Source: Microthrixaceae bacterium (GTDB lineage: Bacteria > Actinomycetota > Acidimicrobiia > Acidimicrobiales > Microtrichaceae). Taken from it: a stretch of DNA of 64,000 nt. The translations under genes and the position numbers were made by a program. Below, piece by piece: positions 51,838-62,063 of this stretch (its first letter is position 1; every line of letters begins with the position of its first letter). The DNA lies in NCBI GenBank assembly GCA_023957975.1, contig JAMLGM010000004.1, positions 248,001 through 312,000 of the forward strand. Direction: 5' to 3'. The notes below the pieces were generated by a model. That model searched no databases. It saw only the letters and a program-made list of their open reading frames with translations, and had not been told where the DNA came from.

Positions 51838-52083
51838 TTAGTCGACCTCGATGAAGATGCACTCGCCGGGGCATTCCTCGGCGGACTCGATCGTGCCTTC
51901 GATCTCGCTGTCCGGAACCTCTGCTAGCCCTTCGGCGCCACCCGGGTCGGAGTGGACCGTGCCGTCGGGGCTCACGACATATGCGAGCCCGTCGTCGAGC
52001 AGTTTGAACACCTTCGGGGCGATTTCCTCACAAAGGCCATCGCCGGTGCACAGATCCTGATCGATCCAGACCTTCATACCCAT
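51838..52083 (-). CDS. Small ferredoxin ([3Fe-4S]/[4Fe-4S] type)
   Basis: An 81-residue acidic ferredoxin. MKVWIDQDLCTGDGLCEEIAP has the first two cluster cysteines (with the usual Gly-Asp-Gly between), and CPGECIFIEVD holds the last ones, the pattern of monocluster actinobacterial ferredoxins. ATG 52083 has GGAG 9 bases before. Divergent from mpa. Such ferredoxins are often found beside the proteasome locus or act with cytochromes P450; no P450 is seen here. Confidence 0.9.
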   Translation of the reverse strand: MGMKVWIDQDLCTGDGLCEEIAPKVFKLLDDGLAYVVSPDGTVHSDPGGAEGLAEVPDSEIEGTIESAEECPGECIFIEVD

Positions 52084-52140
52084 AGTTCCATGCTCCTCGG
52101 ATTGTTCGGTGCGGGTGTTCGGTCCCGACGCCTGCGATCG

Positions 52141-52146
52141 ATTCTA
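52141..52146 (-). promoter_or_regulatory. Probable -10 element of the ferredoxin gene
   Basis: On the minus strand TAGAAT stands about 58 bases before the ferredoxin ATG. A candidate -35 (TTGCCC) is 20 bases upstream, too far for a strong promoter. The region 52084-52324 (241 bases) is the divergent control region for ferredoxin and mpa. Confidence 0.4.
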
Positions 52147-52211
52147 ACCACAAGCAAGACGGTTTCGGGCAACTCCGCCGAGGTGACAATCGACATGTTC
52201 GACGGGGTGAG

Positions 52212-52239
52212 TTGGATTCCGCCGGCACGGTGTTAGCTT
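52212..52239 (+). promoter_or_regulatory. Probable promoter of mpa and the proteasome locus
   Basis: TTGGAT (52212-52217) and TAGCTT (52234-52239) with a 16-base spacer, about 85 bases before the GTG of mpa. It is a moderate sigma70-like match read from the sequence and unproven. Confidence 0.4.
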
Positions 52240-52324
52240 GCCGAGGGACGGTTCTCGTCACGGCGAGGCCTCAGCGAGTCGCAACCGCCAACGCCGACGA
52301 CCACGAGCTCCAGGGAGGTGGACG

Positions 52325-54064
52325 GTGACCGAACCGAACGACAGCCCCGAGGTGGAAACCCTGCGCAACGAGGTTGCGGAGCTTCACGACGAGATCACGC
52401 TGCTGCAACGGCGGATCCAGGACGCACCGAAGCGCGTGCGGACCCTCGAAGAACGGTTGCTGGAGACCAAGGGACAGCTCGCCCAGGCCGTCGCCCAGAA
52501 CGAGAAGCTCACCTTCACCTTGCGTGAGGCGCGCGACCACATCGCCGCGCTGCGCGACGAGGTCGACAAGTTGACCCAGCCGCCATCGGCGTACGCCACG
52601 CTGCTCGAAATGAACGACGATGACACCGCCGACGTGATGAGCTCGGGCCGCAAGATGCGCGTCGAGGTGAGCCCGTCGGTCGATCCCGCCACGCTCATCG
52701 CCGGGGCCGAGGTCGTGCTCAACGAGAGCTACGCGGTGGTGATGGTTCGTCGACCCGACACCGTCGGCGAGATCGTCAATCTGCGCGAGGTGCTCGAGGA
52801 TGGAACCCGGGCGATCGTGTTGGGCCGTGCCGATGAGGAACGCGTGGCGACCATCGGTGAATCGCTCGTCGGCGTGCCGATACGCAGCGGCGACTCGCTC
52901 CTCATGGACACCCGCTCGATGGTGCTGCTCGAAAAGCTTCCACGCGGCGAGGTCGACGACCTGTTGCTCGAGGAGGTGCCCGATATCTCCTACAGCGATA
53001 TCGGCGGCCTCGACGACCAGATCGAACAGATCACCGACGCGGTCGAACTGCCGTTTCTCCACCAGGATCTGTTCAACGTGTACGCCTTGCCGGCGCCGAA
53101 GGGCATTTTGCTGTACGGCCCGCCCGGTTGCGGCAAGACACTCATCGCCAAGGCCGTGGCCAACTCGCTGTCCAAGAAGGTCGCCGCGGCCACGGGTCGG
53201 GAGTCTGCGAGTTACTTCATCAGCGTCAAGGGCCCGGAGCTGTTGAACAAGTACGTCGGCGAGACCGAACGTCACATCCGCGACGTGTTCACCCGCGCCC
53301 GCGAGAAGGCGGCGGACGGGACCCCCGTCATCATCTTTTTCGATGAGATGGAGTCGCTGTTTCGCACGCGGGGCACCGGCATCTCCAGCGATATGGAATC
53401 GACGATCGTGCCGCAGCTCCTCGCTGAGATCGATGGGGTCGAGACGCTCAAGAACGTGATCGTCATCGGCGCATCCAACCGGGAGGATCTCATCGACCCC
53501 GCGATCCTGCGGCCGGGACGCCTCGATGTGAAAATCAAAATCGGTCGGCCCGACCGCGCCGCGGCCGCTGCGGTGTTCGGCCGTTACCTGACCGACGACA
53601 CCCCCGTCGACGGCGTGGAGATCGATTCGCTCGGTGGAGGAGACCGCCACAAGGCACTCCTGGCGATGATCGAAGGAACGGTCGAGGAGATGTACCGGGA
53701 GGACGAATCCAGCCAGTTCCTCGAGGTGACCTACCAGAACGGTGACAAAGAGATCATGTACTTCAAGGACTTCGCGTCCGGGGCGATGATCGAAAACATC
53801 GTGCGCCGGGCGAAGAAGTTGGCGATCAAACGCGAGCTCGTGTCCGGAACTCGAGGGGTTCGCCTCAGCGACCTGGTGACCGCGACGCACCAGGAATTCA
53901 AGGAACACGAAGACCTGCCCAACACCACCAACCCCGACGACTGGGCGAAGATCTCCGGCAAAAAGGGCGAACGGATCGTCTACATTCGCACGCTGATCCA
54001 ACAAGAGGATCACTTCGAAGGTGGCCGGGCGATCGAAGCGGTCGTGACGGGTCAGTACCTGTGA
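52325..54064 (+). CDS. mpa: Mpa/ARC proteasomal AAA+ ATPase
   Basis: A 579-residue hexameric ATPase that unfolds pupylated proteins for the 20S proteasome. Coiled coil at residues 1-90 for Pup recognition, then OB domains. Walker A is GPPGCGKT near 265-272, Walker B IIFFDEME near 335-342. The C-terminus ends Gly-Gln-Tyr-Leu, the motif that docks into the proteasome. The GTG start is preceded by GGGAGGTGGACG; the open frame upstream lacks family similarity. First gene of the locus, divergent from ferredoxin. Confidence 0.96.
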   Translation: MTEPNDSPEVETLRNEVAELHDEITLLQRRIQDAPKRVRTLEERLLETKGQLAQAVAQNEKLTFTLREARDHIAALRDEVDKLTQPPSAYATLLEMNDDDTADVMSSGRKMRVEVSPSVDPATLIAGAEVVLNESYAVVMVRRPDTVGEIVNLREVLEDGTRAIVLGRADEERVATIGESLVGVPIRSGDSLLMDTRSMVLLEKLPRGEVDDLLLEEVPDISYSDIGGLDDQIEQITDAVELPFLHQDLFNVYALPAPKGILLYGPPGCGKTLIAKAVANSLSKKVAAATGRESASYFISVKGPELLNKYVGETERHIRDVFTRAREKAADGTPVIIFFDEMESLFRTRGTGISSDMESTIVPQLLAEIDGVETLKNVIVIGASNREDLIDPAILRPGRLDVKIKIGRPDRAAAAAVFGRYLTDDTPVDGVEIDSLGGGDRHKALLAMIEGTVEEMYREDESSQFLEVTYQNGDKEIMYFKDFASGAMIENIVRRAKKLAIKRELVSGTRGVRLSDLVTATHQEFKEHEDLPNTTNPDDWAKISGKKGERIVYIRTLIQQEDHFEGGRAIEAVVTGQYL

Positions 54065-54103
54065 CCCGGCCAACCCCCTGACACGACGGCGGCGGAGGCG
54101 AGG

Positions 54104-56212
54104 ATGAACACGAGGCGCTGGGCGGCCACGATCGCCGCGTTCATGGTGGTCACGACGGCGTTGAGCGCGTGTGATCACCCGAGCATCCCCATCGGATCGT
54201 TGGATTCGGTGGGGTTGAGCACAGACGGTCGTGCGATCCGGCTCACCGGTTGGGCGATCGACCGCGACACCGCCTCGCCGATCCTGATCACCGCCGCGGT
54301 GGCAAACGGAAATCGGGTCTCGGCCGCGGCCAGCACGCACCGGCCCGATGTCGGTGCGGCCTACCCTGCGGCCGGAGCGACCCACGGCTTCGACGTCGCC
54401 ATCGCCGCGCCGCCCGGCCGCCACACCGCCTGCGTTGGCGTCCACAACGTGGGCAACGGCGCCGACGTGATGCTGGGATGTCGCACGATCACGGTGCCGT
54501 CGATCGACCCGTTCGGATCGGTCGACGCCTTCGACATCACGCCGACCTCGGTGCGGGTTGCGGGATGGGCGGTCGATCCCGATGCCGGAGGCCCCATCGA
54601 CGTCATGGTGACCTCGAAGGTGGACGGCACCATCGACGATCCACAAGTCGCCGCGGCCCCGGCGGCGCATGCACGGCCCGATGTCGCCGCCGCGACCCGC
54701 GGTCCGATCAACTCCGGCTACGACCTGACGATGTCGTTCGCTGAACCGGGCACCCACACGACCTGTGTGGTGGCGATCAACCGGGCCCTCGGCGCCAACC
54801 GTGAGTTGGGGTGTCGCCGTCACGTCGTGGCCGACCGGCGGCCGATCGGGTTCGTCTCCTCGGTGCGCATTGTCGGATCGGAGGTGACGGTTGCGGGAAC
54901 GGCGACCGATCCCGACGGAGCGCCGGTCCGGGTGGAGGTGGCGGGTCGGCCCGCGGTCGTCGCGACGGACGGCCGCTGGCAGGTGACCGTGAATGGACTT
55001 GCCGATGGCGCACATCAGTTCTGCGCGACGCTGCGCAACGTCGGCACCGGTTCGGGAATCCAACGCGACCGGACCCTGCCCTGTGCCACCGCGGTGATCG
55101 GCGCGCTCAACGTCGCCACGACCGGGGTCGTCGGCGCCACCCACGCCGTGCGCTCATCGTCGAGTTCGCTCGCGGATATCGATCGCGACGCCGGGGTTTC
55201 CACCCGTCTGTCCGACGGCTCGACCCTTTGGCTTTTCGGCGATTCCACGGCCCCGAACCCCGACGGTTCCATGCGGTATTTCGTGAGCGGAACCGCAGCG
55301 TGGGCGCCCGCCACGGCGTCGACCTCTCCGGCGGACGCGTCGGATGCCCAGCGGGTCCCGTACCTGCTCGCTCGTCCGACCGAATCGTTCGGTGCATGCC
55401 CCACCTCCCGGGCACACAAGGCGATGTGGCCCATCTCCGCGGTCACGGTGCCGAACGGTGACGGAACCGATCGAGTGCTGGTGTACCTGGCGAACATGTG
55501 TCTCGGCAGCGCTGAGGATTTTGAGTACAAGGGCGTTTCGATCGGCGAGTACCAGTACAACCCGGCATCGCCGCCGCAACATCTGCCCGTGCAACTACGG
55601 ATCCTCGAACAGAACCTCTTCGGGCGGCGTGCCTATGGGACCGCTTCGGTGTTGGCCCCCGACGGGTACCTGTATGCGTACCAGTGCGATCACCCGTCGA
55701 ACCCTGCCGACTACGCGGGTTACGGCCCGTGCCGCGTCGCCCGAGTTGCGCCCCACCGCGCGCATGTCCGGGCCGACTACACCTACTGGGACGGCGCTGG
55801 GTGGACGGCGACGGACCTCTCGGCCCCGGCCGGCCACCTGCCGATGGACGCCGGCGCCTTTGTGGGCTACAACGCTCCGGCCTCCTCGTTCAACGTGTCT
55901 CGGGACGATTCGCGCGGGCTCTACGTGATGGTGTACTCGCCGTGGCCGGGATTCATCGGACAGGCGACCATCCGTTTCGCCGAGTCGCCGATCGGGCCGT
56001 GGAGCGCCCCGGTTTCGGTTGCGCTGCCCGACTGCGAAAACACCGTCGGTGGTCAGCGCCGGTCGTGTTACGCGGCGACACCGAAACTCGACCACGGCGC
56101 CGAGGGGCGTCTCGGGCTCGGGTTCTATGACCAGGCGACCGCGCTGAGTTTCGGTCGCGGACAGTACTTCGTGACGAGCGCGGCGGTCTCGGTTTCGCGA
56201 CGAAGCGGGTAG
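54104..56212 (+). CDS. Large lipoprotein with Ig-like repeats and a propeller-like domain, inserted in the proteasome locus
   Basis: A 702-residue exported lipoprotein. Lipobox TTALSAC with Cys23. Three beta-rich repeats follow at about residues 30-350, marked by GWAIDRDTASPI, GWAVDPDAGGPI and VAGTATDPDGAP. The larger C-terminal part (about 360-702) resembles DUF4185-like/glycosyl-hydrolase-like propellers, with GSTLWLFGDSTAPN, PDGYLYAYQCDH, and RDDSRGLYVMVYSPWPGF. It lies between mpa and dop, 39 bases after mpa and 10 before dop, in the same direction, so it is likely cotranscribed. Actinobacterial Pup loci usually have mpa close to dop with no such gene. No link of this secreted protein to pupylation is known. 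Confidence 0.85.
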   Translation: MNTRRWAATIAAFMVVTTALSACDHPSIPIGSLDSVGLSTDGRAIRLTGWAIDRDTASPILITAAVANGNRVSAAASTHRPDVGAAYPAAGATHGFDVAIAAPPGRHTACVGVHNVGNGADVMLGCRTITVPSIDPFGSVDAFDITPTSVRVAGWAVDPDAGGPIDVMVTSKVDGTIDDPQVAAAPAAHARPDVAAATRGPINSGYDLTMSFAEPGTHTTCVVAINRALGANRELGCRRHVVADRRPIGFVSSVRIVGSEVTVAGTATDPDGAPVRVEVAGRPAVVATDGRWQVTVNGLADGAHQFCATLRNVGTGSGIQRDRTLPCATAVIGALNVATTGVVGATHAVRSSSSSLADIDRDAGVSTRLSDGSTLWLFGDSTAPNPDGSMRYFVSGTAAWAPATASTSPADASDAQRVPYLLARPTESFGACPTSRAHKAMWPISAVTVPNGDGTDRVLVYLANMCLGSAEDFEYKGVSIGEYQYNPASPPQHLPVQLRILEQNLFGRRAYGTASVLAPDGYLYAYQCDHPSNPADYAGYGPCRVARVAPHRAHVRADYTYWDGAGWTATDLSAPAGHLPMDAGAFVGYNAPASSFNVSRDDSRGLYVMVYSPWPGFIGQATIRFAESPIGPWSAPVSVALPDCENTVGGQRRSCYAATPKLDHGAEGRLGLGFYDQATALSFGRGQYFVTSAAVSVSRRSG

Positions 56213-56222
56213 GGTCGAACCC

Positions 56223-57806
56223 GTGGTGTTGCCGATCGTGTGCGGAATCGAAACCGAGTACGGCATCATCGTGCGATCACCTGACGGAGCCGAGCCGACC
56301 TCGATGAGCCCGATGACGGCGTCGTCGATCCTGGTCTCGGCCTACGTCGACACCGGTCTTCGACAGCGTGGGGCGTCGACCGCCAGCGGCACCTCGTGGG
56401 ATTTCCACGACGAGACGCCGAGCAACGACGCACGGGTCGGAGACGCCGAGCACCCGGGGACGACTCCGAGTGGTGCGCGCCCGGGAGGCGCCGGCGACAT
56501 CAGCGTGTCCACCTTCGCCCCGGAGGTGGAGGCGCATCTGGTCAACACGGTGCTGTCGAACGGAAGCCGTTTCTACGTCGACCACGCTCACCCGGAACTG
56601 TCGACTCCCGAGTGCCGCACCCCGCGCGAAGTCGTGCGCTACGACGCAGCAGGTGACGAAATACTTCGCCGGGCGATGACCGCGGCAAACAGTCAACTTC
56701 CCGGCCGTCGCGAGGTAGTCATCTACAAGAACAACTCCGACGGCAAGGGGCAGAGCTACGGGTGCCACGAGAACTACCTGCTGGCGCGCTCCACCCCGTT
56801 CGCCCACCTGGCCGCCGGCGCCACCCCACACCTGGTCACCCGCCAGATCTTCTGCGGTGCCGGCAAGGTCGGACGCGAGGCCGATGGCGTGCCGGCGAGC
56901 GGAGACGTGTTTCAGATCTCACAACGAGCGGATTTTTTCGAGGAGGCAATCGGGCTCGAAACGACGCTAAAGCGCCCCGTCGTCAACACCCGCGACGAGC
57001 CCCACGCCGACGCGTCGCGATATCGCCGCTTTCACGTCATCATCGGAGACGCCAATATCAGCGAGGTCGCGACGCTCTTGAAGGTCGGCACCACCGCGCT
57101 GTGGTTGGCGACGATCGACGCCGGACTGGTCACCGATCCGATCCGCCTCGCCGCTCCGGTGTCCGCTGTCAGAACCGTGTCCCGGGACCTCACCCTGCGT
57201 GAACCGCTCGAACTTGCCAACGGGTCGACCATGACGGCGTTGGACATCCAATGGGAAATTTTTCGCCAGGTCGACGCCGCCGCCAGCCACGGCATCCTCG
57301 AGTCGATCGGGGCTGAGGCCGGCAATGAGGTGCTACAGCGATGGCACGACGTGTTGGCCACCCTCGAACGCGACCCGATGGAACTCGCCGACACGGTCGA
57401 TTGGGTCGCGAAATACCGCCTCCTCGACGCCTATCGGCAGCGACACGGTCTCGCCTGGTCGAACCCCCGCCTCGCAGCGATGGACCTGCAGTACCACGAC
57501 CTGCGCCCCGAACGTTCGCTGGCCGCCCGTCTCGGGCTGCAACGCATCTGCAGCGACGACGAGGTCGCCCGGGCCGTCATCGAGCCGCCGGAGTCGACCC
57601 GCGCCTGGTTCCGCGGCCGTAGTCTCGCCCAATTCGGAGATGCGGTGGTCAGCGCCAACTGGGATTCGCTGGTGTTCGATGTCGGCGAGTCGGCGCTGCG
57701 GCGGGTCCCGATGATGGACCCCGTCAAAGGCACCCGGGCCCATGTCGAGGCGCTCTTCGACGGCTGTGAGGATGCCGCCGAGTTGGTCCGTCGCCTCGGC
57801 GCCTGA
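56223..57806 (+). CDS. dop: Dop, Pup deamidase/depupylase
   Basis: A 527-residue glutamine-synthetase-fold enzyme that deamidates Pup and removes it from substrates. GIETEYGI at the start, with the ATP-binding residues, [13 protein letters not shown] and NTRDEPHAD are shared with PafA. The segment at about 40-95 (including WDFHDETPSNDA) corresponds to the Dop-specific loop that separates Dop from PafA. GTG start. Pup here ends in Glu, so deamidation may not be needed and depupylation would be its main job. Confidence 0.95.
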   Translation: MVLPIVCGIETEYGIIVRSPDGAEPTSMSPMTASSILVSAYVDTGLRQRGASTASGTSWDFHDETPSNDARVGDAEHPGTTPSGARPGGAGDISVSTFAPEVEAHLVNTVLSNGSRFYVDHAHPELSTPECRTPREVVRYDAAGDEILRRAMTAANSQLPGRREVVIYKNNSDGKGQSYGCHENYLLARSTPFAHLAAGATPHLVTRQIFCGAGKVGREADGVPASGDVFQISQRADFFEEAIGLETTLKRPVVNTRDEPHADASRYRRFHVIIGDANISEVATLLKVGTTALWLATIDAGLVTDPIRLAAPVSAVRTVSRDLTLREPLELANGSTMTALDIQWEIFRQVDAAASHGILESIGAEAGNEVLQRWHDVLATLERDPMELADTVDWVAKYRLLDAYRQRHGLAWSNPRLAAMDLQYHDLRPERSLAARLGLQRICSDDEVARAVIEPPESTRAWFRGRSLAQFGDAVVSANWDSLVFDVGESALRRVPMMDPVKGTRAHVEALFDGCEDAAELVRRLGA

Positions 57807-57925
57807 ACGACCGGCGAACCACCGGCGAGCAGTCGGTGGGCGACCGGCGAGCGGTCGGGGCCGACGACCATGCGTCGGAACCCGGGGCGTATCACGCTAC
57901 GTTGAAGGTTCTGGAGGTAACGACT

Positions 57926-58120
57926 GTGGCCGAACGCGAACAGATCCGAAAGAACGCTCCCACTCGCACCGACGACACCGATGTCGACGATCTCGCTCCC
58001 AGCGAGGCCGGGTCGCGCATCAAAGCCGAACTCGATGACCTGCTCGACGAGATCGACGACGTCCTCGAAACCAACGCGGAGGATTTTGTGAAGTCCTACA
58101 TCCAAAAGGGCGGCGAGTAA
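57926..58120 (+). CDS. pup: Prokaryotic ubiquitin-like protein Pup ending in Glu
   Basis: A 64-residue protein. GTG 57926 is chosen because GGAGG lies 8 bases upstream and gives the usual Pup length. Acidic helical middle (ELDDLLDEIDDVLETNAEDFV) is the ATPase-binding part, and the end is SYIQKGGE. The C-terminal Glu is encoded by gag, so it is the ready-to-ligate form. Many other actinobacteria end in Gln and need Dop first. Lies 5 bases before prcB. Confidence 0.96.
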   Translation: MAEREQIRKNAPTRTDDTDVDDLAPSEAGSRIKAELDDLLDEIDDVLETNAEDFVKSYIQKGGE

Positions 58121-58125
58121 CCGAA

Positions 58126-58926
58126 ATGCTGCCGAGTTTCACACCGGGTGAAGACCCCGGCCCAGATTTCGGTGAGCTGATGAAACGGGTCGGGCTTCGC
58201 TCCGAGCCGATCACCGTTGGCCCGAGCGATGCCGCGGCGATCACCCATGGCACCACCTGCCTCGCCATCCGCTATGCCGATGGGGTCGTCATCGCCGGCG
58301 ATCGACGTGCGACCTCGGGCAACTGGATCAGCCACCGCACGATCGAAAAGGTCTTCCCCGCCGATCGCTATTCGGCGGTGGCCATCGCCGGGGCCGCGGG
58401 GCCGGCGATCGAGATGGTCCGGTTGTTCCAGTTGCAGCTCGAACACTACGAAAAGGTCGAAGGCAACCACCTGAGCCTCGAGGGCAAGGCGAACCAGCTG
58501 AGCCAGATGATCCGCAATCACCTTCCGGCGGCGATGAGCGGGATGGCGGTCGTGCCACTGTTCGCGGGCTACGACACCAAACGCGGCAACGGCCGGTTGT
58601 TCCAATACGACATCACCGGCGGACGCTACGAGGAACACGACTACGCAGCGACCGGATCCGGTTCGATGCACGCCTCGACCGTGGCCAAGCTCGGGTTTCG
58701 CCCCGCGCTCAGCCGCGAGGAGGCCGTCGATCTGGTCATCGAGGCGCTGTGGCAGGCCGCCGATGAGGATTCCGCCACCGGCGGCCCCGACCTGATCCGC
58801 AAGATTTTCCCGGTCGTCGCCACGGTGACCGCGCAGGGCTATCAACGCCTCGACGACGAGGAGCTCGAAACCCGCAGTCGCGACCTCATCGGCCGCATCG
58901 AGTCCCGCCGGGGAGGTGTGTCATGA
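58126..58926 (+). CDS. prcB: 20S proteasome beta subunit
   Basis: A 266-residue precursor with a 42-residue propeptide; cleavage at HG/TTCLAIRY exposes catalytic Thr43. VIAGDRRATSGN carries the conserved Asp/Lys-Arg region of the active centre. The protein is the proteolytic ring of the proteasome fed by Mpa. Overlaps prcA (ATGA). Confidence 0.97.
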   Translation: MLPSFTPGEDPGPDFGELMKRVGLRSEPITVGPSDAAAITHGTTCLAIRYADGVVIAGDRRATSGNWISHRTIEKVFPADRYSAVAIAGAAGPAIEMVRLFQLQLEHYEKVEGNHLSLEGKANQLSQMIRNHLPAAMSGMAVVPLFAGYDTKRGNGRLFQYDITGGRYEEHDYAATGSGSMHASTVAKLGFRPALSREEAVDLVIEALWQAADEDSATGGPDLIRKIFPVVATVTAQGYQRLDDEELETRSRDLIGRIESRRGGVS

Positions 58927-59609
58927 CCGCTCCGTTCTACGTCGCTCCCGAACAGATGATGAAGGACCGCGCCGACTACGCGCGCAAGGGCATCGCCCGA
59001 GGTCGTTCACTCGTGGCCGTCACCTATGCCGACGGCATCTTGTTGTGTGCCGAGAACCCGAGCCGCATGCTGCGCAAGATCTCCGAGATCTATGACCGCA
59101 TCGGGTTCGCCGGGGTCGGCAAGTACAACGAATTCGATCAACTCCGCATCGCCGGCGTGCGCCACGCGGACCTGAAGGGGTTCGCCTTCAGCCGTGAAGA
59201 CGTCGATGCTCGAAGCCTGGCGAATCAGTACGCGCAGATGCTCGGACAGGTGTTCACCCACGAGATGAAGCCCCTCGAGGTCGAGATCCTCGTCGCCGAG
59301 GTCGGCTCCAGCGCGGAACACGACCAGTTGTTTCACATCCACTACGACGGGACGCTCGTCGACGAAGCGAATTTCACCGTGCTCGGAGGCGATGCCGAGG
59401 CCATTCGCGAACGTCTCGCCGACGCGTTCGTCGCAGGGGCACCGCTCGCCGACGCGTTGGCCGGGGCGGTCGGCGCGCTCGAAGGCCCGGACCGGCGTCT
59501 CCCCGAGCCCGAACTCGAGGTCGCGGTGCTCGAACGCCAGGCGCCCCGCCGCAGTTTCCGACGTATCACCGGCGACGAGTTGGCGGCGCTGCTGCCCCCC
59601 GAGGAGTAG
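58923..59609 (+). CDS. prcA: 20S proteasome alpha subunit
   Basis: A 228-residue alpha subunit forming the outer gate rings. N-terminal [25 protein letters not shown] is the gating segment; [20 protein letters not shown] is typical. It docks the C-terminal motif of Mpa. ATGA overlap with prcB and 4 bases before pafA. Confidence 0.96.
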   Translation: MTAPFYVAPEQMMKDRADYARKGIARGRSLVAVTYADGILLCAENPSRMLRKISEIYDRIGFAGVGKYNEFDQLRIAGVRHADLKGFAFSREDVDARSLANQYAQMLGQVFTHEMKPLEVEILVAEVGSSAEHDQLFHIHYDGTLVDEANFTVLGGDAEAIRERLADAFVAGAPLADALAGAVGALEGPDRRLPEPELEVAVLERQAPRRSFRRITGDELAALLPPEE

Positions 59610-59613
59610 GACG

Positions 59614-60972
59614 GTGCAACGGCGCATCGTCGGGTTGGAAAGCGAGTACGGCGTCACGTGCACGCTGCCCGGCCAGCGCCGTCTTTCCCCAGATGAGGTG
59701 GCCCGCTACCTGTTTCGTAAGGTGGTGTCGTGGGGCCGTTCGTCCAACGTGTTCCTCGGCAACGGGGCACGCCTGTACCTCGACGTCGGCTCCCATCCTG
59801 AATACGCCACCCCCGAATGCGATTCGCTGCACGACCTCGTCGCTCACGACAAGGCGGGCGAACGCATTCTGGAGGGCCTCGTCACGTCGGCAGAGGAACG
59901 CCTTCGCCAAGAAGGCACCGACGCCGAGATCTACCTGTTTCGCAACAACACCGACTCGGCCGGCAACTCCTACGGGTGCCATGAGAACTACCTCACGACC
60001 CGCGACGACACCGTCAACCGTTACGACGAGGTGTTGATCCCATTCCTGATCAGCCGTCAGATCTACAGCGGCGCCGGAAAGGTGCTCAACACCGCCCGGG
60101 GACCGCTGTATTGCCTGAGCCAACGCGGCGAACACATCTGGGAGGGCGTGAGTTCGGCCACGACCCGCAGCCGGCCGATCATCAACACCCGCGACGAACC
60201 CCACGCCGATGTCGACAAGTACCGTCGCCTCCACGTCATCGTCGGTGACACGAACATGGGGGAGTACCCGACGTTTCTCAAGGTGGGCACGACCTCGTTG
60301 ATCCTGCGCATGCTCGAGGACCGCAACGTCGTGTTGCGCGACCTCACCCTCGACAACCCGATTCGCGCCATCCGCGAGATCAGCCACGACATGACCTGTT
60401 CGGTTCGGGTCCGACTCGCAAATGGCCGCGAAGCAAGCGCGTTCGAACTGCAGAGCGAGTTCTTATCGAGGGCGCAGCGCTACGCACAATCACACGACAT
60501 GACCCCGCAGGAAAAGCAGTCACTCGCCATGTGGGAACACGTGATGGCCGGCATCGAACGCGATCCGCTCAGCCTCGAACGCGAACTCGACTGGGTCACC
60601 AAGTTCAACCTGATCGACGCCTACCGGCAGCGCCATCAACTCGCGATGGGGGCACCCGAAGTGGCGCTGATCGATCTTCAGTACCACGACATCAGCCGGC
60701 ACCGTTCGGTGTTCTACAAGCTGCAGCGGCGCGACCTGGTCGAACGGATCGTGACCGACCAGGACATCGCCGATGCCGTCGACACCGCACCCCAGACCAC
60801 CCGTGCCCGACTGCGGGGCGAGTTCATCAAACGCGCCAAGGAACGCCGCCGCGACTACACCGTCGACTGGGTTCACCTGAAACTCAACGATGACGCACAG
60901 CGCACCGTGTTGTGCAAGGACCCGTTCAAATCGCACGACGAACGGGTGGATCATTTGATCGCGTCGTTGTGA
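59614..60972 (+). CDS. pafA: PafA, Pup ligase
   Basis: A 452-residue ligase (same length as M. tuberculosis PafA) linking the C-terminal Glu of Pup to lysines. [16 protein letters not shown] with the metal/ATP Glu residues, [14 protein letters not shown] and NTRDEPHAD are the glutamine-synthetase-like motifs. GTG start at 59614; the open frame upstream is not similar to PafA. No Dop loop is present, as expected. Confidence 0.96.
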   Translation: MQRRIVGLESEYGVTCTLPGQRRLSPDEVARYLFRKVVSWGRSSNVFLGNGARLYLDVGSHPEYATPECDSLHDLVAHDKAGERILEGLVTSAEERLRQEGTDAEIYLFRNNTDSAGNSYGCHENYLTTRDDTVNRYDEVLIPFLISRQIYSGAGKVLNTARGPLYCLSQRGEHIWEGVSSATTRSRPIINTRDEPHADVDKYRRLHVIVGDTNMGEYPTFLKVGTTSLILRMLEDRNVVLRDLTLDNPIRAIREISHDMTCSVRVRLANGREASAFELQSEFLSRAQRYAQSHDMTPQEKQSLAMWEHVMAGIERDPLSLERELDWVTKFNLIDAYRQRHQLAMGAPEVALIDLQYHDISRHRSVFYKLQRRDLVERIVTDQDIADAVDTAPQTTRARLRGEFIKRAKERRRDYTVDWVHLKLNDDAQRTVLCKDPFKSHDERVDHLIASL

Positions 60973-61006
60973 TCGTCGACGCCTGAGAACGAACCACAGG
61001 AGGGTC

Positions 61007-62032
61007 GTGCCTCACTTTCGAACCGGAACCGTCACCTCGGTGGTATCAGAACGCGCCGGGTTGCAACGCGTCGAGGTGCTGATGCCCGACGGGGCCACGG
61101 CGCGGGCCTATGTGCTGAGCGACCTCCTCGGAACGGTTGCGGTCGGCGACGAGGTCGTGTGCAACACCACCGCGGTCGATCTCGGCCTCGGAACCGGGGG
61201 CTCCCATGTCGTGCACTGGAACCTGTCGCGACGCGAACTGCACCTGCCCGGACCCGACCACGTCATGAAACTGCGGTACACCTCGCTGCAGAGCGATGTG
61301 GGCACCTCGGAGCTGTTGCACCCGGATCTGCCGGCCTCCCTGGGCGGGGCGGTCGTCGTGGCGACCCAGGTCCACAGCCAGGTCGGGGTGGTGGCGGCGA
61401 CCATCGCTGCGATACGGCCCGGAACCCGCGTCGTCTACGTGATGACCGATGGCGCCGCGTTGCCGATGGCCTTGAGCGACCTCGTCGTGTCGCTGCGCGA
61501 TCTCGGCGCGATCGACGCCACGGTGAGCGCCGGCCACGCGTTCGGCGGCGACCTCGAAGCGGTGACGGTGGCTTCCGCTCTGAGCCTTGCGGTTCACGTC
61601 GCCGGCGCGGAGGTGGTCATCGCCGGCATGGGTCCGGGGGTGGTGGGCACGGGCACCGAACTCGGCTCCACCGCCATCGAGGCCGCGCACATCGTCGACA
61701 CGGTGGATGCCCTCGGTGGCCGAGCGGTCATGTGCCTGCGGGCATCGTCGGGGGACGAGCGCTCGCGGCATCAGGGGGTCAGCCACCACACCCAGACCGC
61801 GCTGCGTCTGGCGCGCAGCCGTCCGCGCGTGGCGGTCGTCGAGGGTGCGGGCGACATCGACCCCGCTCATGGCGCGGCGGTGCACGTCGAGCCGCCCGAC
61901 ATCGAGGCCATCCTCGACGCGGCAGGGTTGAGGATCACCACGATGGGCCGCGACGTGACCCGCGACCGTTTGTTCTTCGACGCCGCTGCGGCGGCCGGAG
62001 CACTCGCCGTCCGTGAACTCGATGGCGCCTGA
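61007..62032 (+). CDS. DUF3866 family protein
   Basis: A 341-residue protein of the DUF3866 family. The N-terminal beta-rich part (RTGTVTSVVSERAGLQRVEV) is followed by VVYVMTDGAALPMALSDLV and VVIAGMGPGVVGTGTELGST, conserved glycine-rich blocks. It lies between pafA and pafBC, cotranscribed in direction. In Mycobacterium and Thermus relatives the family is uncharacterised. GTG start with AGGAGG close by (short spacing). Confidence 0.88.
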   Translation: MPHFRTGTVTSVVSERAGLQRVEVLMPDGATARAYVLSDLLGTVAVGDEVVCNTTAVDLGLGTGGSHVVHWNLSRRELHLPGPDHVMKLRYTSLQSDVGTSELLHPDLPASLGGAVVVATQVHSQVGVVAATIAAIRPGTRVVYVMTDGAALPMALSDLVVSLRDLGAIDATVSAGHAFGGDLEAVTVASALSLAVHVAGAEVVIAGMGPGVVGTGTELGSTAIEAAHIVDTVDALGGRAVMCLRASSGDERSRHQGVSHHTQTALRLARSRPRVAVVEGAGDIDPAHGAAVHVEPPDIEAILDAAGLRITTMGRDVTRDRLFFDAAAAAGALAVRELDGA

Positions 62033-62063
62033 GGGCGACACGTCGGGCGACACGTCGGCAGAG

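Noticed and set aside
52271..55144. 957-codon open frame on the minus strand opposite mpa and the lipoprotein gene
   Set aside because: It is antisense to two real genes. Composition is Arg/Gly/His/Asp-rich with no family motif, typical of the mirror frame of a GC-rich gene.
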